This document shows, one piece after another, positions 1 to 9,602 of a DNA stretch of 64,000 nucleotides. Each line of letters begins with the position of its first letter. Positions within the stretch are counted from its first letter, which is position 1. Where the stretch lies: the NCBI GenBank assembly GCA_943371535.1, contig CALRVE020000006.1:1-64000 (forward strand). Reading direction: 5' to 3'. The notes under the pieces are model-generated. The model saw only the letters and a program-made list of their open reading frames with translations. It was not told the DNA's origin and did no database searches. A program made the translations under genes and the position numbers. The stretch comes from UBA1930 sp943371535. GTDB taxonomy: Bacteria > Bacteroidota > Bacteroidia > Chitinophagales > Chitinophagaceae.

Positions 1-431
1 TGTTCAATTTTTTGCATCCATAAGTTTACCAAAGGCAAATGCAAAAAGTTGTGTTTAAATGCTATACTATTGGTATGAGCATAACGACCATACATATCTT
101 TCTCGTGTGGTAAATATTCTTCGTAACGAGTAATTAAGTAAAACGATGCAGCTAAAAAATCAAATGGAATACCGCCTTCGGTTTTAAAAAATATTTTTAA
201 ATTTTCCCATTCAACAACTTCAATTATTTGTTCTTTAATGCCTGTTTCTTCTAGTAACCCATGTGGTTTAATCCATAATTCGTTTGGTGAGATAGGCTCT
301 GTAGAATAATTAATTTTGGGTTCATTGCTTTCAATAAACGCCTGTACATTATTGGTACATTCAATAGTTGAAAAAAGGGTTTTTGCTATATATTGAAGCC
401 TTGCACTTATGGTAGGAGAAAATAATAGCAA
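1..431 (-). CDS. Polysaccharide-deacetylase-type protein, N-terminal part (DUF7033-like), cut by window edge
   Basis: This open frame runs leftward off the window, so only about 143 residues are visible. The stretch RYEEYLPHEKDMYGRYAHTN and the following hydrophobic segment resemble the DUF7033 region that precedes polysaccharide deacetylase domains in Bacteroidota; this match is from memory of the family. The catalytic domain would lie outside the window, so enzymatic function is not shown here. No ATG lies near the 5' end. A TTG at 431 sits 5 bases past the stop of the upstream Uma2 gene and is the best start available, so the two genes look translationally linked. The start and the family call are both moderately certain. 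Confidence 0.5.
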   Translation of the reverse strand, partial: MLLFSPTISARLQYIAKTLFSTIECTNNVQAFIESNEPKINYSTEPISPNELWIKPHGLLEETGIKEQIIEVVEWENLKIFFKTEGGIPFDFLAASFYLITRYEEYLPHEKDMYGRYAHTNSIAFKHNFLHLPLVNLWMQKIE

Positions 432-435
432 TGTA

Positions 436-984
436 TTATGGCTTATAAATTTGTTGAAGTGTAAATGAAATACCTAGTTCGTTTAATTGAAGTGTGTCTT
501 CATCTCTTGTATAAGTTTCAGTCATCCACTCTCCTTCATTATTCTTAAAGTAAAAAATAATTACTTGTTGTTCAGGTTCAACACACATGTAATAATGCAA
601 GGTGTTTATTTTTTGATACTGAATAAACTTATCGGTTAAATCGTACTTACGAGTTGTTTCAGATAAAACTTCAACAATTAAAATTGGACGTTCGGTAAAA
701 TAAGTTTCATTATCAGGATGGCTAATAATTAAGTCTGGATAAAAATAATTACCATCAATGTTTTTCACTTTATATCCATCAATAAAAATTTCCCAATTGG
801 TTAGCTTTAAAATGCTTTTTAATAACAATGCAATTTGCAAAGTAATTTTATTGTGATACTTATTTGCTCCACTCATTTCAATAAGATTTCCATTAACAAA
901 TTCGTGTTTTACTTCACTCTTTTCTTCAAACAAAAAATATTCTTCGTCCGATGAAAAAGTTTTTGGTATAATAATTTGTTTCAT
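436..984 (-). CDS. Uma2 family endonuclease-like protein (DUF820)
   Basis: This 182-aa protein has the Uma2/DUF820 fold of restriction-endonuclease-like proteins. The family hallmark is visible in the centre: a YPDLIIS strand, then RPILIVEVLSETTRKYD, which together supply the D...ExV pattern of PD-(D/E)XK nucleases. The downstream DKFIQYQKI helix is also typical. No substrate is established for most members of the family. It sits 44 bp after the lutB stop and directly before the deacetylase-like gene on the same strand. Uma2 genes are numerous and scattered in Bacteroidota, so the context gives little. The family call is firm and the biological role is unknown. Confidence 0.85.
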   Translation of the reverse strand: MKQIIIPKTFSSDEEYFLFEEKSEVKHEFVNGNLIEMSGANKYHNKITLQIALLLKSILKLTNWEIFIDGYKVKNIDGNYFYPDLIISHPDNETYFTERPILIVEVLSETTRKYDLTDKFIQYQKINTLHYYMCVEPEQQVIIFYFKNNEGEWMTETYTRDEDTLQLNELGISFTLQQIYKP

Positions 985-1028
985 ACACTCACATTTTTTG
1001 AAGCTATAGCTAAGGTATTACTAAAAAA

Positions 1029-2408
1029 CTACAAATCGGTTCTAAATTCTTGCCACATTTCATTAAAGGTTTTTTCGCTAAAATCTAAATTGCTTCTGTG
1101 TGCTGTCCATCCTTTAAATACTTTATTCACTACCCAATTTTTTATAGTACCACTTCCCATATTCATGGTTTTTCGATTTAAGCTAGCATGTTTCCACGCT
1201 TTCCAAGCAATACGTTCGGCCATGGTGCTACTGCCTTGTAAAACTGCTTCATGACGGTTGTCTAGTAACAGTTCGTGTAAATTAATTCTCACCGGGCAAA
1301 CCTCTGTACAATTACCACATAAAGACGATGAATAACTTAAATGTTTGTATTCATCCATGCCACTTAAATAAGGAGTAATTACTTTACCAATTGGGCCACT
1401 ATAGGTTGTTTCGTAACTATGCCCACCAATATTTTTGTAAACAGGGCAAGCATTTAAACAAGCTCCACAACGTATGCAATACAATGCTTCACGAGCAGTA
1501 GGATTGGCTAATAAATTGGTTCGTCCATTATCTAATAATATCACATACATTTCTTCTGGTCCATCATTTTCATTCTCCTGACGTGGACCCGTTATCACGG
1601 AATTGTACACAGTAACTTTTTGTCCTGTACCATAAGTACTGAGTAAAGGCCAAAACAAATGTAAATCGTTAATTGAAGGCAATACTTTTTCTATACCCAC
1701 AACTACAATATGTGTTTTAGGCATGCTGCAACTTAAACGAGCATTGCCTTCATTTTCAGTGATGGCAATGCCGCCAACATCTGCTAAAATAAAGTTACCT
1801 CCAGTAACGCCTACCTCGGCTTGTACATACTTTTCTCTCAATAGTTGTCGAGCTACTTGCGTTAATTCTTCAGGAGATAAACCTCCTGGTACACCCAACT
1901 TAGCAGCAAATAATTTAGCTACATCTTCTTTGCTTTTATGCATAGCTGGTGTAACAATATGGTAAGGTGGTTCTCCATCTAATTGTTGAATATATTCGCC
2001 CAAATCGGTTTCTACACTTTCAATTCCTCGGTTTTCTAAAAAATGGTTTAAATGAATTTCCTCGGTAACCATGCTTTTGCTTTTTACCAAGGTTTTGCAG
2101 TTTTTAGCATCACAGATTTTACCAATTTCATCTAAAGCTTGTTGTGCATCTTCGGCCCAAATAACTTTTGCACCACGAGCCGTAATTTTTTGTTCAAATT
2201 GCTCTAAATAAGTATCTAAATGTTCAATGGCATCCCATTTAATATTTTTGGCTTGTTCTCTAGCATTCATCACATTGGTAAATTGTTGCTTACCAATAGG
2301 CACTACTGCATTGTACTTACCAATATTGAAATTTATTTTTCGGCGATGTTCTAAATCGGCTGCTTTAATAGTGCTTTTGGCAATAAAAGAGGCTGCTGTA
2401 TTATTCAT
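1029..2408 (-). CDS. lutB: LutB-type iron-sulfur lactate utilization protein
   Basis: LutB is the iron-sulfur subunit of the LutABC L-lactate oxidation complex. An N-terminal LUD domain covers roughly residues 60-290. It is followed by two ferredoxin-like cysteine clusters: CIRCGACLNACPVY near residue 309 and CGNCTEVCPV near 363. The total length of 459 aa fits the family. The frame extends 15 bases upstream, but the ATG at 2408 (MNNTAASFIAK) is the more natural start. lutA and lutC, the usual neighbours, are not visible. Either they lie elsewhere, or this is a stand-alone paralogue. The gene is transcribed divergently from the beta-barrel gene across a 144-bp gap. The family is certain; the lactate role follows from family knowledge. 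Confidence 0.85.
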   Translation of the reverse strand: MNNTAASFIAKSTIKAADLEHRRKINFNIGKYNAVVPIGKQQFTNVMNAREQAKNIKWDAIEHLDTYLEQFEQKITARGAKVIWAEDAQQALDEIGKICDAKNCKTLVKSKSMVTEEIHLNHFLENRGIESVETDLGEYIQQLDGEPPYHIVTPAMHKSKEDVAKLFAAKLGVPGGLSPEELTQVARQLLREKYVQAEVGVTGGNFILADVGGIAITENEGNARLSCSMPKTHIVVVGIEKVLPSINDLHLFWPLLSTYGTGQKVTVYNSVITGPRQENENDGPEEMYVILLDNGRTNLLANPTAREALYCIRCGACLNACPVYKNIGGHSYETTYSGPIGKVITPYLSGMDEYKHLSYSSSLCGNCTEVCPVRINLHELLLDNRHEAVLQGSSTMAERIAWKAWKHASLNRKTMNMGSGTIKNWVVNKVFKGWTAHRSNLDFSEKTFNEMWQEFRTDL

Positions 2409-2552
2409 GCGGTAAAAATACAATTGTTTTTTCGCTGCTTCAAGCTTTTTATGCTACCATTTAAACTAATATTATTCCATTTATCAGTAATCTGTATTTC
2501 TGTTGTAAGGTTGTATCACTTTCGTGTACCAATGTTACACAATACAACTATT

Positions 2553-5000
2553 ATGAATAAATTTTTTACTTTAATTATCTGCTTCTTTTTAACAGCTTTT
2601 GTACAAGCCCAACGCATTAGTGGCGTTGTAAAAGACGAAAAAGGAAAAGCTATTAACGCCGCATCTATTAGCTTACAAAAAGCAAAAGATAGCTCTATTG
2701 TTAAATTATCTATAACCGATAAAGAAGGCAATTTTACTTTTACTGGCATTGCTGCTGGTAAATATTTTATAAGTGTAATTGCTGTTGGTTATAACAATCA
2801 ATCGAGTACTGTATTTGATTTCAATTCAACCGATGTTGCTGTACCTTCATTTCCTTTAGCTAAAGCTGTAAAACAATTAGATGGGGTTACAGTTACCAGC
2901 AAAAAACCAATGATTGAGGTAAAAGCCGACAAAACCATTGTAAATATTGAAGGAAGCATTAACGCCCAAGGCAGTGATGCATTTGAATTGCTGAGAAAAT
3001 CGCCAGGAGTTACTGTTGATAGAGATGACAATGTTAGCTTGAGTGGAAAAAACGGTGTTCAAATTTATATTGATGGAAAACCATCGCCTTTAGCTGGAAA
3101 AGAGTTGGCCGATTTTCTTCGTTCACTTAACTCAAACCAAATTGAAGCAATTGAATTAATTACCAATCCATCGGCTAAGTATGATGCTGCTGGTAATGCA
3201 GGTATTATTAATATTCGTTTAAAGAAAAACAAAGCTTATGGCACAAATGGTAGTGTAAGTGCTGGTTATGGAATTGGTATTTATGGCAAATACAATACAG
3301 GTATTAATTTAAATCATAGAAACAATAAAATCAATCTCTTTGGTAATTATAGTTTTAATGATAATACCAACGAAAGCAATATGAATTTGTACCGAAAAGT
3401 ATTAGATACTTTATTCGATCAAAAAGGCACAATGACTTCTAAAAGCAGATCGAATAATTTCAAAGCAGGCATGGATTATTTTATTAATAAGAATAATACC
3501 ATTGGTGTAATTGTTTCGGGTAATTATAACAACAACTCTTTAGACAATTATAGCAACACACCTATTAGTTATGTACCTACCAATACTGGTTACAGATTAT
3601 TAATTGCCGATAATACCAATAGTGGAAGTAGAAACAACACCAATTTCAACATTAACTACAGACATACTGATAGCACTGGAAGAGAATTGAATATGGATGC
3701 CGATTATGGAACTTTTAGAATCAACAGCAATCAATTTCAACCTAACTACTACTACAATTTTGCAGGCAGTAGCGAGTTAGATAGAAAAGTGTACAATATG
3801 ATTGCACCTAGCAATATTGATATTGCCACTTTTAAAGTAGATTATGAGCAACCTTTTGCAAAAGGTAAATTAGGATTAGGTGGTAAAATAGCATCGGTAA
3901 AAACTACCAATAATTTTGAACGTTTCGATGTGTTTAATTCTGGTAAAGTAATGGATACTTTACGTAGCAATAACTTCAATTATAAAGAAAATATTAATGC
4001 TGTTTATGCCAATTACAATCGCCAATTTAAAGGTATTAATTTGCAATTGGGTGTACGTGTAGAAAATACCAATGCAACAGGAACATCTACAGGCTACACA
4101 AAAAATAGCACAGGCTATGTAGTGTACGATAGTACATTTAAAAGAGATTATACCAACTTGTTTCCAAGTGCAGCTATTACGTTTAACAAAAACCCTATGA
4201 GTCAATGGAGTTTAAGTTATAGCAGAAGAATTGACAGACCTGCTTATCAAGATTTAAATCCGTTTGAATTTAAATTAGATGAATACACTTTTCAAAAAGG
4301 AAATACTCAATTAATACCACAATACACCAATAGTTTTAGTGTAACGCATAGTTATAAATACACATTAACTACCACTTTAAACTATAGCCATGTAAAAGAT
4401 GTATTTACACAGTTAATTGATACAGCCGAAAAAAGTAAAAGCTTTATAACTAAGAAAAACTTAGCTACACAAGATATTGTAAGTGTAAACGTGAGTTATC
4501 CTTTTCAATACAAATGGTATAGTGTATTTACCAATGTAAACATGAACTATTCTCGTTACAAAGCCAATTTTGGTACTGGCAGAACGATAGATTTGGATGC
4601 TGCTGCATTTAATATTTACATGCAACACAGCTTTAAATTAGGTAAAGGTTATACAGGTGAAATTAGTGGTTGGTACAACTCACCATCCATATGGCAAGGT
4701 ACTTTTGAAAGTAAAGCAATGGGTAGTGTAGATGCAGGTTTACAAAAACAAATTTTAAAAGGAAAAGGCAATGTAAAGATTTCGGTAAGTGATATTTTCT
4801 TCACCATGCGTTGGGCAGGTACCAGCAATTTTGCAGGACAATTATTAACTGCAAGTGGCAACTGGGAAAGCCGTCAGTTTAAAATTAATTTCTCTTATCG
4901 TTTTGGAAAGTTAACTGTTAAAACAGCACGTCAAAGAACCACAGGTTCTGAAGATGAAAGCAAACGTGTACAAAGCGGTGGCGGTGGTATTGGCCAATAA
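2553..5000 (+). CDS. Outer membrane beta-barrel family protein (TonB-receptor-like)
   Basis: This is an 815-aa outer-membrane protein. A signal peptide (MNKFFTLIICFFLTAFVQAQ) is followed by a carboxypeptidase-regulatory-like beta-sandwich at about residues 20-100, a TonB-plug-like region (GVTVTSKKPMIEVKADKT) and a long strand-rich barrel rich in N, Y and T. A polar tail with GGGGIG follows the barrel. This order matches the outer membrane protein beta-barrel family of Bacteroidota, which resembles SusC but has no SusD partner. No SusD lies alongside, so the cargo is unknown. The frame is open upstream to 2424, but only the ATG at 2553 yields a proper signal peptide. A hairpin terminator follows at 5031. 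Confidence 0.85.
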   Translation: MNKFFTLIICFFLTAFVQAQRISGVVKDEKGKAINAASISLQKAKDSSIVKLSITDKEGNFTFTGIAAGKYFISVIAVGYNNQSSTVFDFNSTDVAVPSFPLAKAVKQLDGVTVTSKKPMIEVKADKTIVNIEGSINAQGSDAFELLRKSPGVTVDRDDNVSLSGKNGVQIYIDGKPSPLAGKELADFLRSLNSNQIEAIELITNPSAKYDAAGNAGIINIRLKKNKAYGTNGSVSAGYGIGIYGKYNTGINLNHRNNKINLFGNYSFNDNTNESNMNLYRKVLDTLFDQKGTMTSKSRSNNFKAGMDYFINKNNTIGVIVSGNYNNNSLDNYSNTPISYVPTNTGYRLLIADNTNSGSRNNTNFNINYRHTDSTGRELNMDADYGTFRINSNQFQPNYYYNFAGSSELDRKVYNMIAPSNIDIATFKVDYEQPFAKGKLGLGGKIASVKTTNNFERFDVFNSGKVMDTLRSNNFNYKENINAVYANYNRQFKGINLQLGVRVENTNATGTSTGYTKNSTGYVVYDSTFKRDYTNLFPSAAITFNKNPMSQWSLSYSRRIDRPAYQDLNPFEFKLDEYTFQKGNTQLIPQYTNSFSVTHSYKYTLTTTLNYSHVKDVFTQLIDTAEKSKSFITKKNLATQDIVSVNVSYPFQYKWYSVFTNVNMNYSRYKANFGTGRTIDLDAAAFNIYMQHSFKLGKGYTGEISGWYNSPSIWQGTFESKAMGSVDAGLQKQILKGKGNVKISVSDIFFTMRWAGTSNFAGQLLTASGNWESRQFKINFSYRFGKLTVKTARQRTTGSEDESKRVQSGGGGIGQ

Positions 5001-5030
5001 AAAAGTCAGTTTAGTTTAGGTTGAATAAGC

Positions 5031-5062
5031 AAAGCCGTTGAAAGTAATTTCAGCGGCTTTTG
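5031..5062 (+). terminator. Hairpin terminator after the beta-barrel gene
   Basis: The arms AAAGCCGTTGAAA and TTTCAGCGGCTTT flank a GTAA loop, with one G-T pair and a short T-run after the stem. It lies 30 bp past the stop codon. Confidence 0.65.
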
Positions 5063-5244
5063 TACTTAAATAACCTTTTAAATCCTTGTTTAAGGAGTTC
5101 TGTTATTTGAATATTCAATTAAATAGGGTGTAACAATTGCCGTGTTACTTTGGCAATATTATTGGCGGTTAGGGAAGTTAAATTTTAAGTTATGAATGCA
5201 ATCATTCAAAGCCTCAAACACTTAACTTTACACAAATAGCATCT

Positions 5245-5631
5245 ATGGCATCAAAAATTTCAGAAGGTGTAGAAGTAAATGTAGAAACTTTTTATCAGCA
5301 CGATTATAGTAATCCGCTGAACCATGAGTTTATGTTTGCTTATAGAATTACTATTGAAAATCACAACAACTTTACAGTTCAATTACTCAAACGTCATTGG
5401 TTTATTTTTGATAGCAATGGAGAACACAGAGAAGTAGAAGGCGAAGGTGTAGTAGGTATACAACCTATTTTAGAAGCAGGACAACAATTTCAGTATGTAA
5501 GTGGTTGTAATTTAAAAACTGAAATGGGCACCATGCATGGTCATTATGAATTAATCAATCAAAATACATTACAAACTTTTTTTGTAAAAATTCCTTCCTT
5601 TGAATTGATTGCTCCACAGAAGAATAATTGA
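5245..5631 (+). CDS. apaG: ApaG family protein
   Basis: This 128-aa protein spans the complete ApaG (DUF525) domain, an immunoglobulin-like beta-sandwich. Recognisable parts are the YRITIENHNNFTVQLLKRHW strands, the glycine-rich GEGVVGIQP turn and the MHGHYEL strand near the C-terminus. ApaG has been linked to cobalt/magnesium homeostasis and nucleotide metabolism in enterobacteria, but its biochemical role is unsettled. The gene stands alone: the upstream barrel gene ends in a terminator 180 bp earlier, and the downstream gene converges on it with only 10 bp between stops. The start ATG at 5245 fits the family length. Confidence 0.9.
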   Translation: MASKISEGVEVNVETFYQHDYSNPLNHEFMFAYRITIENHNNFTVQLLKRHWFIFDSNGEHREVEGEGVVGIQPILEAGQQFQYVSGCNLKTEMGTMHGHYELINQNTLQTFFVKIPSFELIAPQKNN

Positions 5632-5641
5632 TGAAATTATT

Positions 5642-6751
5642 TCACCTCAACTCCACATCTACCATCAACATTAAATGATCGCTGAGGTTTTCATCTATTA
5701 AATCGAATTGTTGAATATTGAAGTTGTTATCTGCTAAAATATAATCAATACGCAATGTTGGGGCTAATGAAATATAGGTTCTGCCAACGCCAAATTGTTT
5801 GTTCAAAAAAGCATCTTGCCAATTGCCTTTTATTGTGTTGTAAGTATAACTATTGGGTACATCATTAAAATCGGCACAGAGTATTGATGGATAATTTGTT
5901 TTTGCAATTTCGGCTTGTACAATTTTAGTTTGTAGTGCCCTTCGCTTAAAAGCCAATTTCATTTTTTTTACAAAACTCATAGATGAAAGTACACTTGCGT
6001 CATTGGCACTTAAATGATCAATCTCGTCATAATCTTCTTTACCAAATTTAAACGATTGTAAATGGGTATTATAAATACGTATAGTATCTTTTCCTTTTAC
6101 AATATCGGCATAAATTAAACTTTCGGCTACGGGATATTTTATTTTTTTTGTTTTGGCAAACGGATATTTAGAAAATATAATACAACCACTTTGATAAGTT
6201 CCTTTTTTTCGCTGATAATCGGCCGAAAAAAAATGATATGGGTATTGTTTACTAAACAATGCAATATGATCGGCTACGTCGCCTTTTACGGTTGTGGTAT
6301 TAAATTCTTGCAAACAAATTACATCGGGATTGTATTTTGTAATTGAATGTTCTATTTCAGATTTAGCTAACTTTTTGGCTTCTTTATTGGTAGATAAGCC
6401 GTTAAAACTTTGCACATTCCAGCTTACTAGTCTAATGGTGTTTTCAAGCTTGGCTTGTTTAAAATCGCTATTCCACTTAAATCCAACAATATTTAAAACC
6501 GAGTAATAACCCAATAACAAAATAACCAATGTTACTATTGCAAATTTGGGTTTAGCAATTAACCAAAATAAACACAACAAAGCTAAAACTGTACCCACAT
6601 AAGGAAAAGCTAAGCTTGCAAAACCTAACCACCAATAAGTTTTAGTATTAGCAAAAGGAGCAATACAACCCAATATATAAGTTATTACTACCAATGTAGT
6701 AATGAGTACAAAAGAAAACTTAAATATTCTTCGTCCTAAGGGTTTTGCCAT
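5642..6751 (-). CDS. Membrane-anchored endonuclease/exonuclease/phosphatase family protein
   Basis: This 369-aa protein has three hydrophobic segments in its first 90 residues and then an exo/endonuclease/phosphatase (EEP) domain. Visible EEP motifs are RLVSWNVQSFNG, VICLQEF (metal-binding Glu), CADFNDVPNS (the D-x-N catalytic pair) and the terminal SDHLMLMVDVEL (catalytic His). The substrate could be DNA, RNA or a phosphoester and cannot be read from sequence. It is a paralogue of the next upstream gene, which has the same architecture, and is 21 bp from it. The two continue a leftward run with two rhomboid protease genes. Confidence 0.85.
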   Translation of the reverse strand: MAKPLGRRIFKFSFVLITTLVVITYILGCIAPFANTKTYWWLGFASLAFPYVGTVLALLCLFWLIAKPKFAIVTLVILLLGYYSVLNIVGFKWNSDFKQAKLENTIRLVSWNVQSFNGLSTNKEAKKLAKSEIEHSITKYNPDVICLQEFNTTTVKGDVADHIALFSKQYPYHFFSADYQRKKGTYQSGCIIFSKYPFAKTKKIKYPVAESLIYADIVKGKDTIRIYNTHLQSFKFGKEDYDEIDHLSANDASVLSSMSFVKKMKLAFKRRALQTKIVQAEIAKTNYPSILCADFNDVPNSYTYNTIKGNWQDAFLNKQFGVGRTYISLAPTLRIDYILADNNFNIQQFDLIDENLSDHLMLMVDVELR

Positions 6752-6772
6752 GCCCTAAAAGTAAATTAAAAA

Positions 6773-7909
6773 CTAATTGGTTAATTCAATATCTGTAACA
6801 ATGGGAAAATGATCTGAAGCATATATTCTGGGCGAATAATATTGCTTTGTGGTAAAATGCTTGCTCATAAATACAACATCTATACGTAGCGTTGGAGCAA
6901 AGCCATTGTAGGTATTGCCAATACCAAACCCTTTGGCAGTAAAAGCATCGGTTAATCCACTTTTTACAGTATGATAGGTATAACTTGAAGGAACACTGTT
7001 TAAATCGGCACAAAAAATAAATGGATATGTACATTTATTCAATTGGTTTTTTACCAAGTGAGCTTGTTGGGCATGAATCCAATCGAAATGCCTAATTCGT
7101 TGATGCGGTTTTGGATTGTTTCTCAAAAACTCCATATCGTCTATCAATGTTTCATCGGCTAACGCTTCATTGGTTAATTCTAGTTTAATGTACATAGATT
7201 GTAAATGGGTAGTAAACACTCTAATAGTATCATTTCCTTTTTTAATATCTACATACGCCAATGATTCAGATTTTTTTGATTCTTTATATACTATTCTACC
7301 CGAATCTATAATTGGATATTTTGAATATATGGCTGTACCATATTTAGTGGTAATATCTCCATGTTGAGTAATAATATCTGCCGAAAAAAAATAGTTGGGA
7401 TAATTAAACGTATTTCGAACATCATTAACAGAGCTTCTAAAAGCAGGACTAATTCTCTCTGTAAAATCTTGAATACATACAATATCAGCATTTGTATTTT
7501 TTATAAAAGCTATAATATCTCTACGAGCATTACCTAGTGTATCGGTATAAATTTGACTGTCTAAAAAATCTTGTACATTCCAATTGAGTACTCTAATATG
7601 TTCTGTATTTTTTTGCTGTGTAAATGTTGTTGGAATATTAAAAGCAAAACAAGCCGAAATATTTTTATACCCTAAAAAAGTGAGAAACCCAAACAACCAT
7701 ATATAATTTCGCCAAATAAAAAAACAAACAATAAGCCACACAATCATGCCCACAAACAAATAGGGAAACAACAACCCCAAGAAAGTAATATAACTAAATT
7801 CTGATGGGTCTATAAAGGGTGTTAGTGTTGCTACAAAATACAAAAGGCTGTATAAACAGCCTAGTATAATGATTGCTTTTTTACTAACTATTTTTAAAGA
7901 AATGGACAT
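6773..7909 (-). CDS. Membrane-anchored endonuclease/exonuclease/phosphatase family protein (paralogue)
   Basis: This 378-aa protein repeats the architecture of its downstream neighbour: an N-terminal membrane region of about three segments, then an EEP domain with RVLNWNVQDFLD, IVCIQDF, CADLNSVPSSYTY and SDHFPIVTDIEL. The Glu of the LQEF motif is Asp here (IQDF), a conservative change at a metal ligand. It starts 5 bp after the upstream rhomboid gene, consistent with one operon. The pair looks like a tandem duplication that has since diverged. The substrate is unknown. Confidence 0.83.
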   Translation of the reverse strand: MSISLKIVSKKAIIILGCLYSLLYFVATLTPFIDPSEFSYITFLGLLFPYLFVGMIVWLIVCFFIWRNYIWLFGFLTFLGYKNISACFAFNIPTTFTQQKNTEHIRVLNWNVQDFLDSQIYTDTLGNARRDIIAFIKNTNADIVCIQDFTERISPAFRSSVNDVRNTFNYPNYFFSADIITQHGDITTKYGTAIYSKYPIIDSGRIVYKESKKSESLAYVDIKKGNDTIRVFTTHLQSMYIKLELTNEALADETLIDDMEFLRNNPKPHQRIRHFDWIHAQQAHLVKNQLNKCTYPFIFCADLNSVPSSYTYHTVKSGLTDAFTAKGFGIGNTYNGFAPTLRIDVVFMSKHFTTKQYYSPRIYASDHFPIVTDIELTN

Positions 7910-7914
7910 GCTTG

Positions 7915-8844
7915 TTATAGTTCTTCGGTGCTAGCTCGTTTTAAAAATTCTTTTTCTTCTGGGGTAAGCATTTGGTAACCTTCTTGATTTATTTTATCTA
8001 AGATGGCATCTAATTTTTGTTGCGTTAAATTAGGCTTTTTTTCAAACGGTTGTTTATCAGCTTTATAAAAAACAGTTTGTTTTTTTTGTTGATGCTTCTT
8101 TTCTGGGTTAAATAAATCGTTTAGCCATGCGGTTAAGTTGTACATCCATGCACCTAAATCTCTGCCTTTTTGCATTTGTTTAATAAATACAAAACCCACC
8201 AATGCACCTGCAATGTGGGCAAAAGCTGTACTACCTGTTGTGCCTGCCATGCTACCAAAATCTATTGCAATAAAAATTACAGTTAATACCCACAACGGAA
8301 TACCACCATTAATTAGCGGAAAAATTCTATAATCAGGAGCTAGGGTTGTTGTTGCAACTGCAATGGCCATAACACTTGCCCCACCACCAATCATAAAACC
8401 TCCATTGGTTACAGTTGGTTGCAAGTAAGGTAAAGTATTGGCAGTAAGTAAATAAATAAGACCACCTGCAATTCCACCATATAAATACAAGGGCAACAAT
8501 TTACGGTTACCTGCTAAATCTTGTAAAATGTAGCCAAAAGCCCAAATCCACAGTACATTACTTATGAGCATCCAAACGCTGTAGTTGGTAAACATGTACA
8601 CCAATAAAGTCCAAGGTTTGTATAGCAATTTAGAAGTATTGGCATGTAGCACAAACCAATCTAAAATTTGACGCTGAAATTGAGATTCGGCAATTATTTG
8701 TGTATCGTAAGAAACGGCAAATACCAATCTTAAAAAATTCAATACAATAAAAAAGAAAGCATTCAGTGCAATTAAAATGACTAAGTTATTATCTGCTGCT
8801 CCTAATAAAGGTCTTTTAACAATGTTCATATACTTGATTTGCAT
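7915..8844 (-). CDS. Rhomboid family intramembrane serine protease with C-terminal DUF6576-like tail
   Basis: This 309-aa membrane protein has a six-helix rhomboid core. The catalytic serine lies in GGGASVMAIA and the catalytic histidine in AHIAGALVGF. A cytosolic tail of about 80 residues follows (KPNLTQQKLDAILDKINQEG, then TPEEKEFLKRAS), matching the short DUF6576 segment common on Bacteroidota rhomboids. In the GxSx motif, valine follows the serine where glycine or alanine is more usual. The start at 8844 gives MQIKYMNIVKR; the ATG at 8829 is an alternative. It is 10 bp from the second rhomboid gene. Physiological substrates are unknown. Confidence 0.85.
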   Translation of the reverse strand: MQIKYMNIVKRPLLGAADNNLVILIALNAFFFIVLNFLRLVFAVSYDTQIIAESQFQRQILDWFVLHANTSKLLYKPWTLLVYMFTNYSVWMLISNVLWIWAFGYILQDLAGNRKLLPLYLYGGIAGGLIYLLTANTLPYLQPTVTNGGFMIGGGASVMAIAVATTTLAPDYRIFPLINGGIPLWVLTVIFIAIDFGSMAGTTGSTAFAHIAGALVGFVFIKQMQKGRDLGAWMYNLTAWLNDLFNPEKKHQQKKQTVFYKADKQPFEKKPNLTQQKLDAILDKINQEGYQMLTPEEKEFLKRASTEEL

Positions 8845-8854
8845 GAAATACTAA

Positions 8855-9553
8855 CTAAAAAAACGTTTTTTTGTTTGTTTTATTCCAGTAATACACCAAA
8901 ATAATACCTACTAAAGCTCCCCCTAAATGGGCAAAATGTGCAACATTATCTCCAGCAGAGTTATTAATGGCTTGCACCAATTCAAAAGCTGCATAAATCA
9001 TTACAAACCATTTTGCTTTTAATGGAAACAAAAAGTAAATATAGATTTGTGTATTGGGAAATAAATAACCAAATGCTGCTAAACAGCCAAACACTGCACC
9101 ACTAGCTCCAAGGGTTGCTGTATTTAATTTAAAATTATCGGCATATAAAAGATCTTGCTGTTCACCTATCGTTAATAATTTAAAAGCTTCTGCAATAGGT
9201 TGCATTTCGTAATACAATACTAACATGTGGCATAAAGCAGCACCAAAACCACAGACCAAATAAAAGGTTAAGAAACGTTTTGGTCCCCAAACATTTTCTA
9301 AAATAGAACCAAACATCCACAAGGCAAACATGTTACCAAATAAATGATAAAAATCGCCATGCATAAACATGTGGGTGAAAAATTGCCAAGGCTTAAACAA
9401 AACACTTTGCCAAGTATGTAAAGCAAAATGTTGGGTTAAATTATATTTTTCGCCAATGGTTATTTGAGCTAAGTAAACCAACCCATTTATAATGAGTAGG
9501 TTTTTAATAATGGTAGGTAAAATTTCAAATCTCGATGGTCTAAACTGCGTCAT
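8855..9553 (-). CDS. Rhomboid family intramembrane serine protease
   Basis: This 232-aa protein is a compact rhomboid protease. It shows the HMFMHGDFYHLFGNM loop-helix region, the catalytic serine in LGASGAVFG and the catalytic histidine in AHFAHLGGALVG. It lacks the soluble C-terminal tail of its neighbour. The two rhomboids in a row, followed by two EEP proteins, form a leftward cluster that I recall as recurring in Bacteroidota genomes; that conservation is inference here. Start at 9553 (MTQFRPSRFE) precedes the first membrane helix by a normal distance. Confidence 0.88.
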   Translation of the reverse strand: MTQFRPSRFEILPTIIKNLLIINGLVYLAQITIGEKYNLTQHFALHTWQSVLFKPWQFFTHMFMHGDFYHLFGNMFALWMFGSILENVWGPKRFLTFYLVCGFGAALCHMLVLYYEMQPIAEAFKLLTIGEQQDLLYADNFKLNTATLGASGAVFGCLAAFGYLFPNTQIYIYFLFPLKAKWFVMIYAAFELVQAINNSAGDNVAHFAHLGGALVGIILVYYWNKTNKKTFF

Positions 9554-9602
9554 ATTCGTTTCCTTATTTACATTAGTATTCGTTCAAAAAAGTGTAAGTA
9601 AA

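Noticed and set aside
2424..2552. Upstream extension of the beta-barrel protein
   Set aside because: The extra 43 residues would bury the signal peptide, so the ATG at 2553 is the better start.
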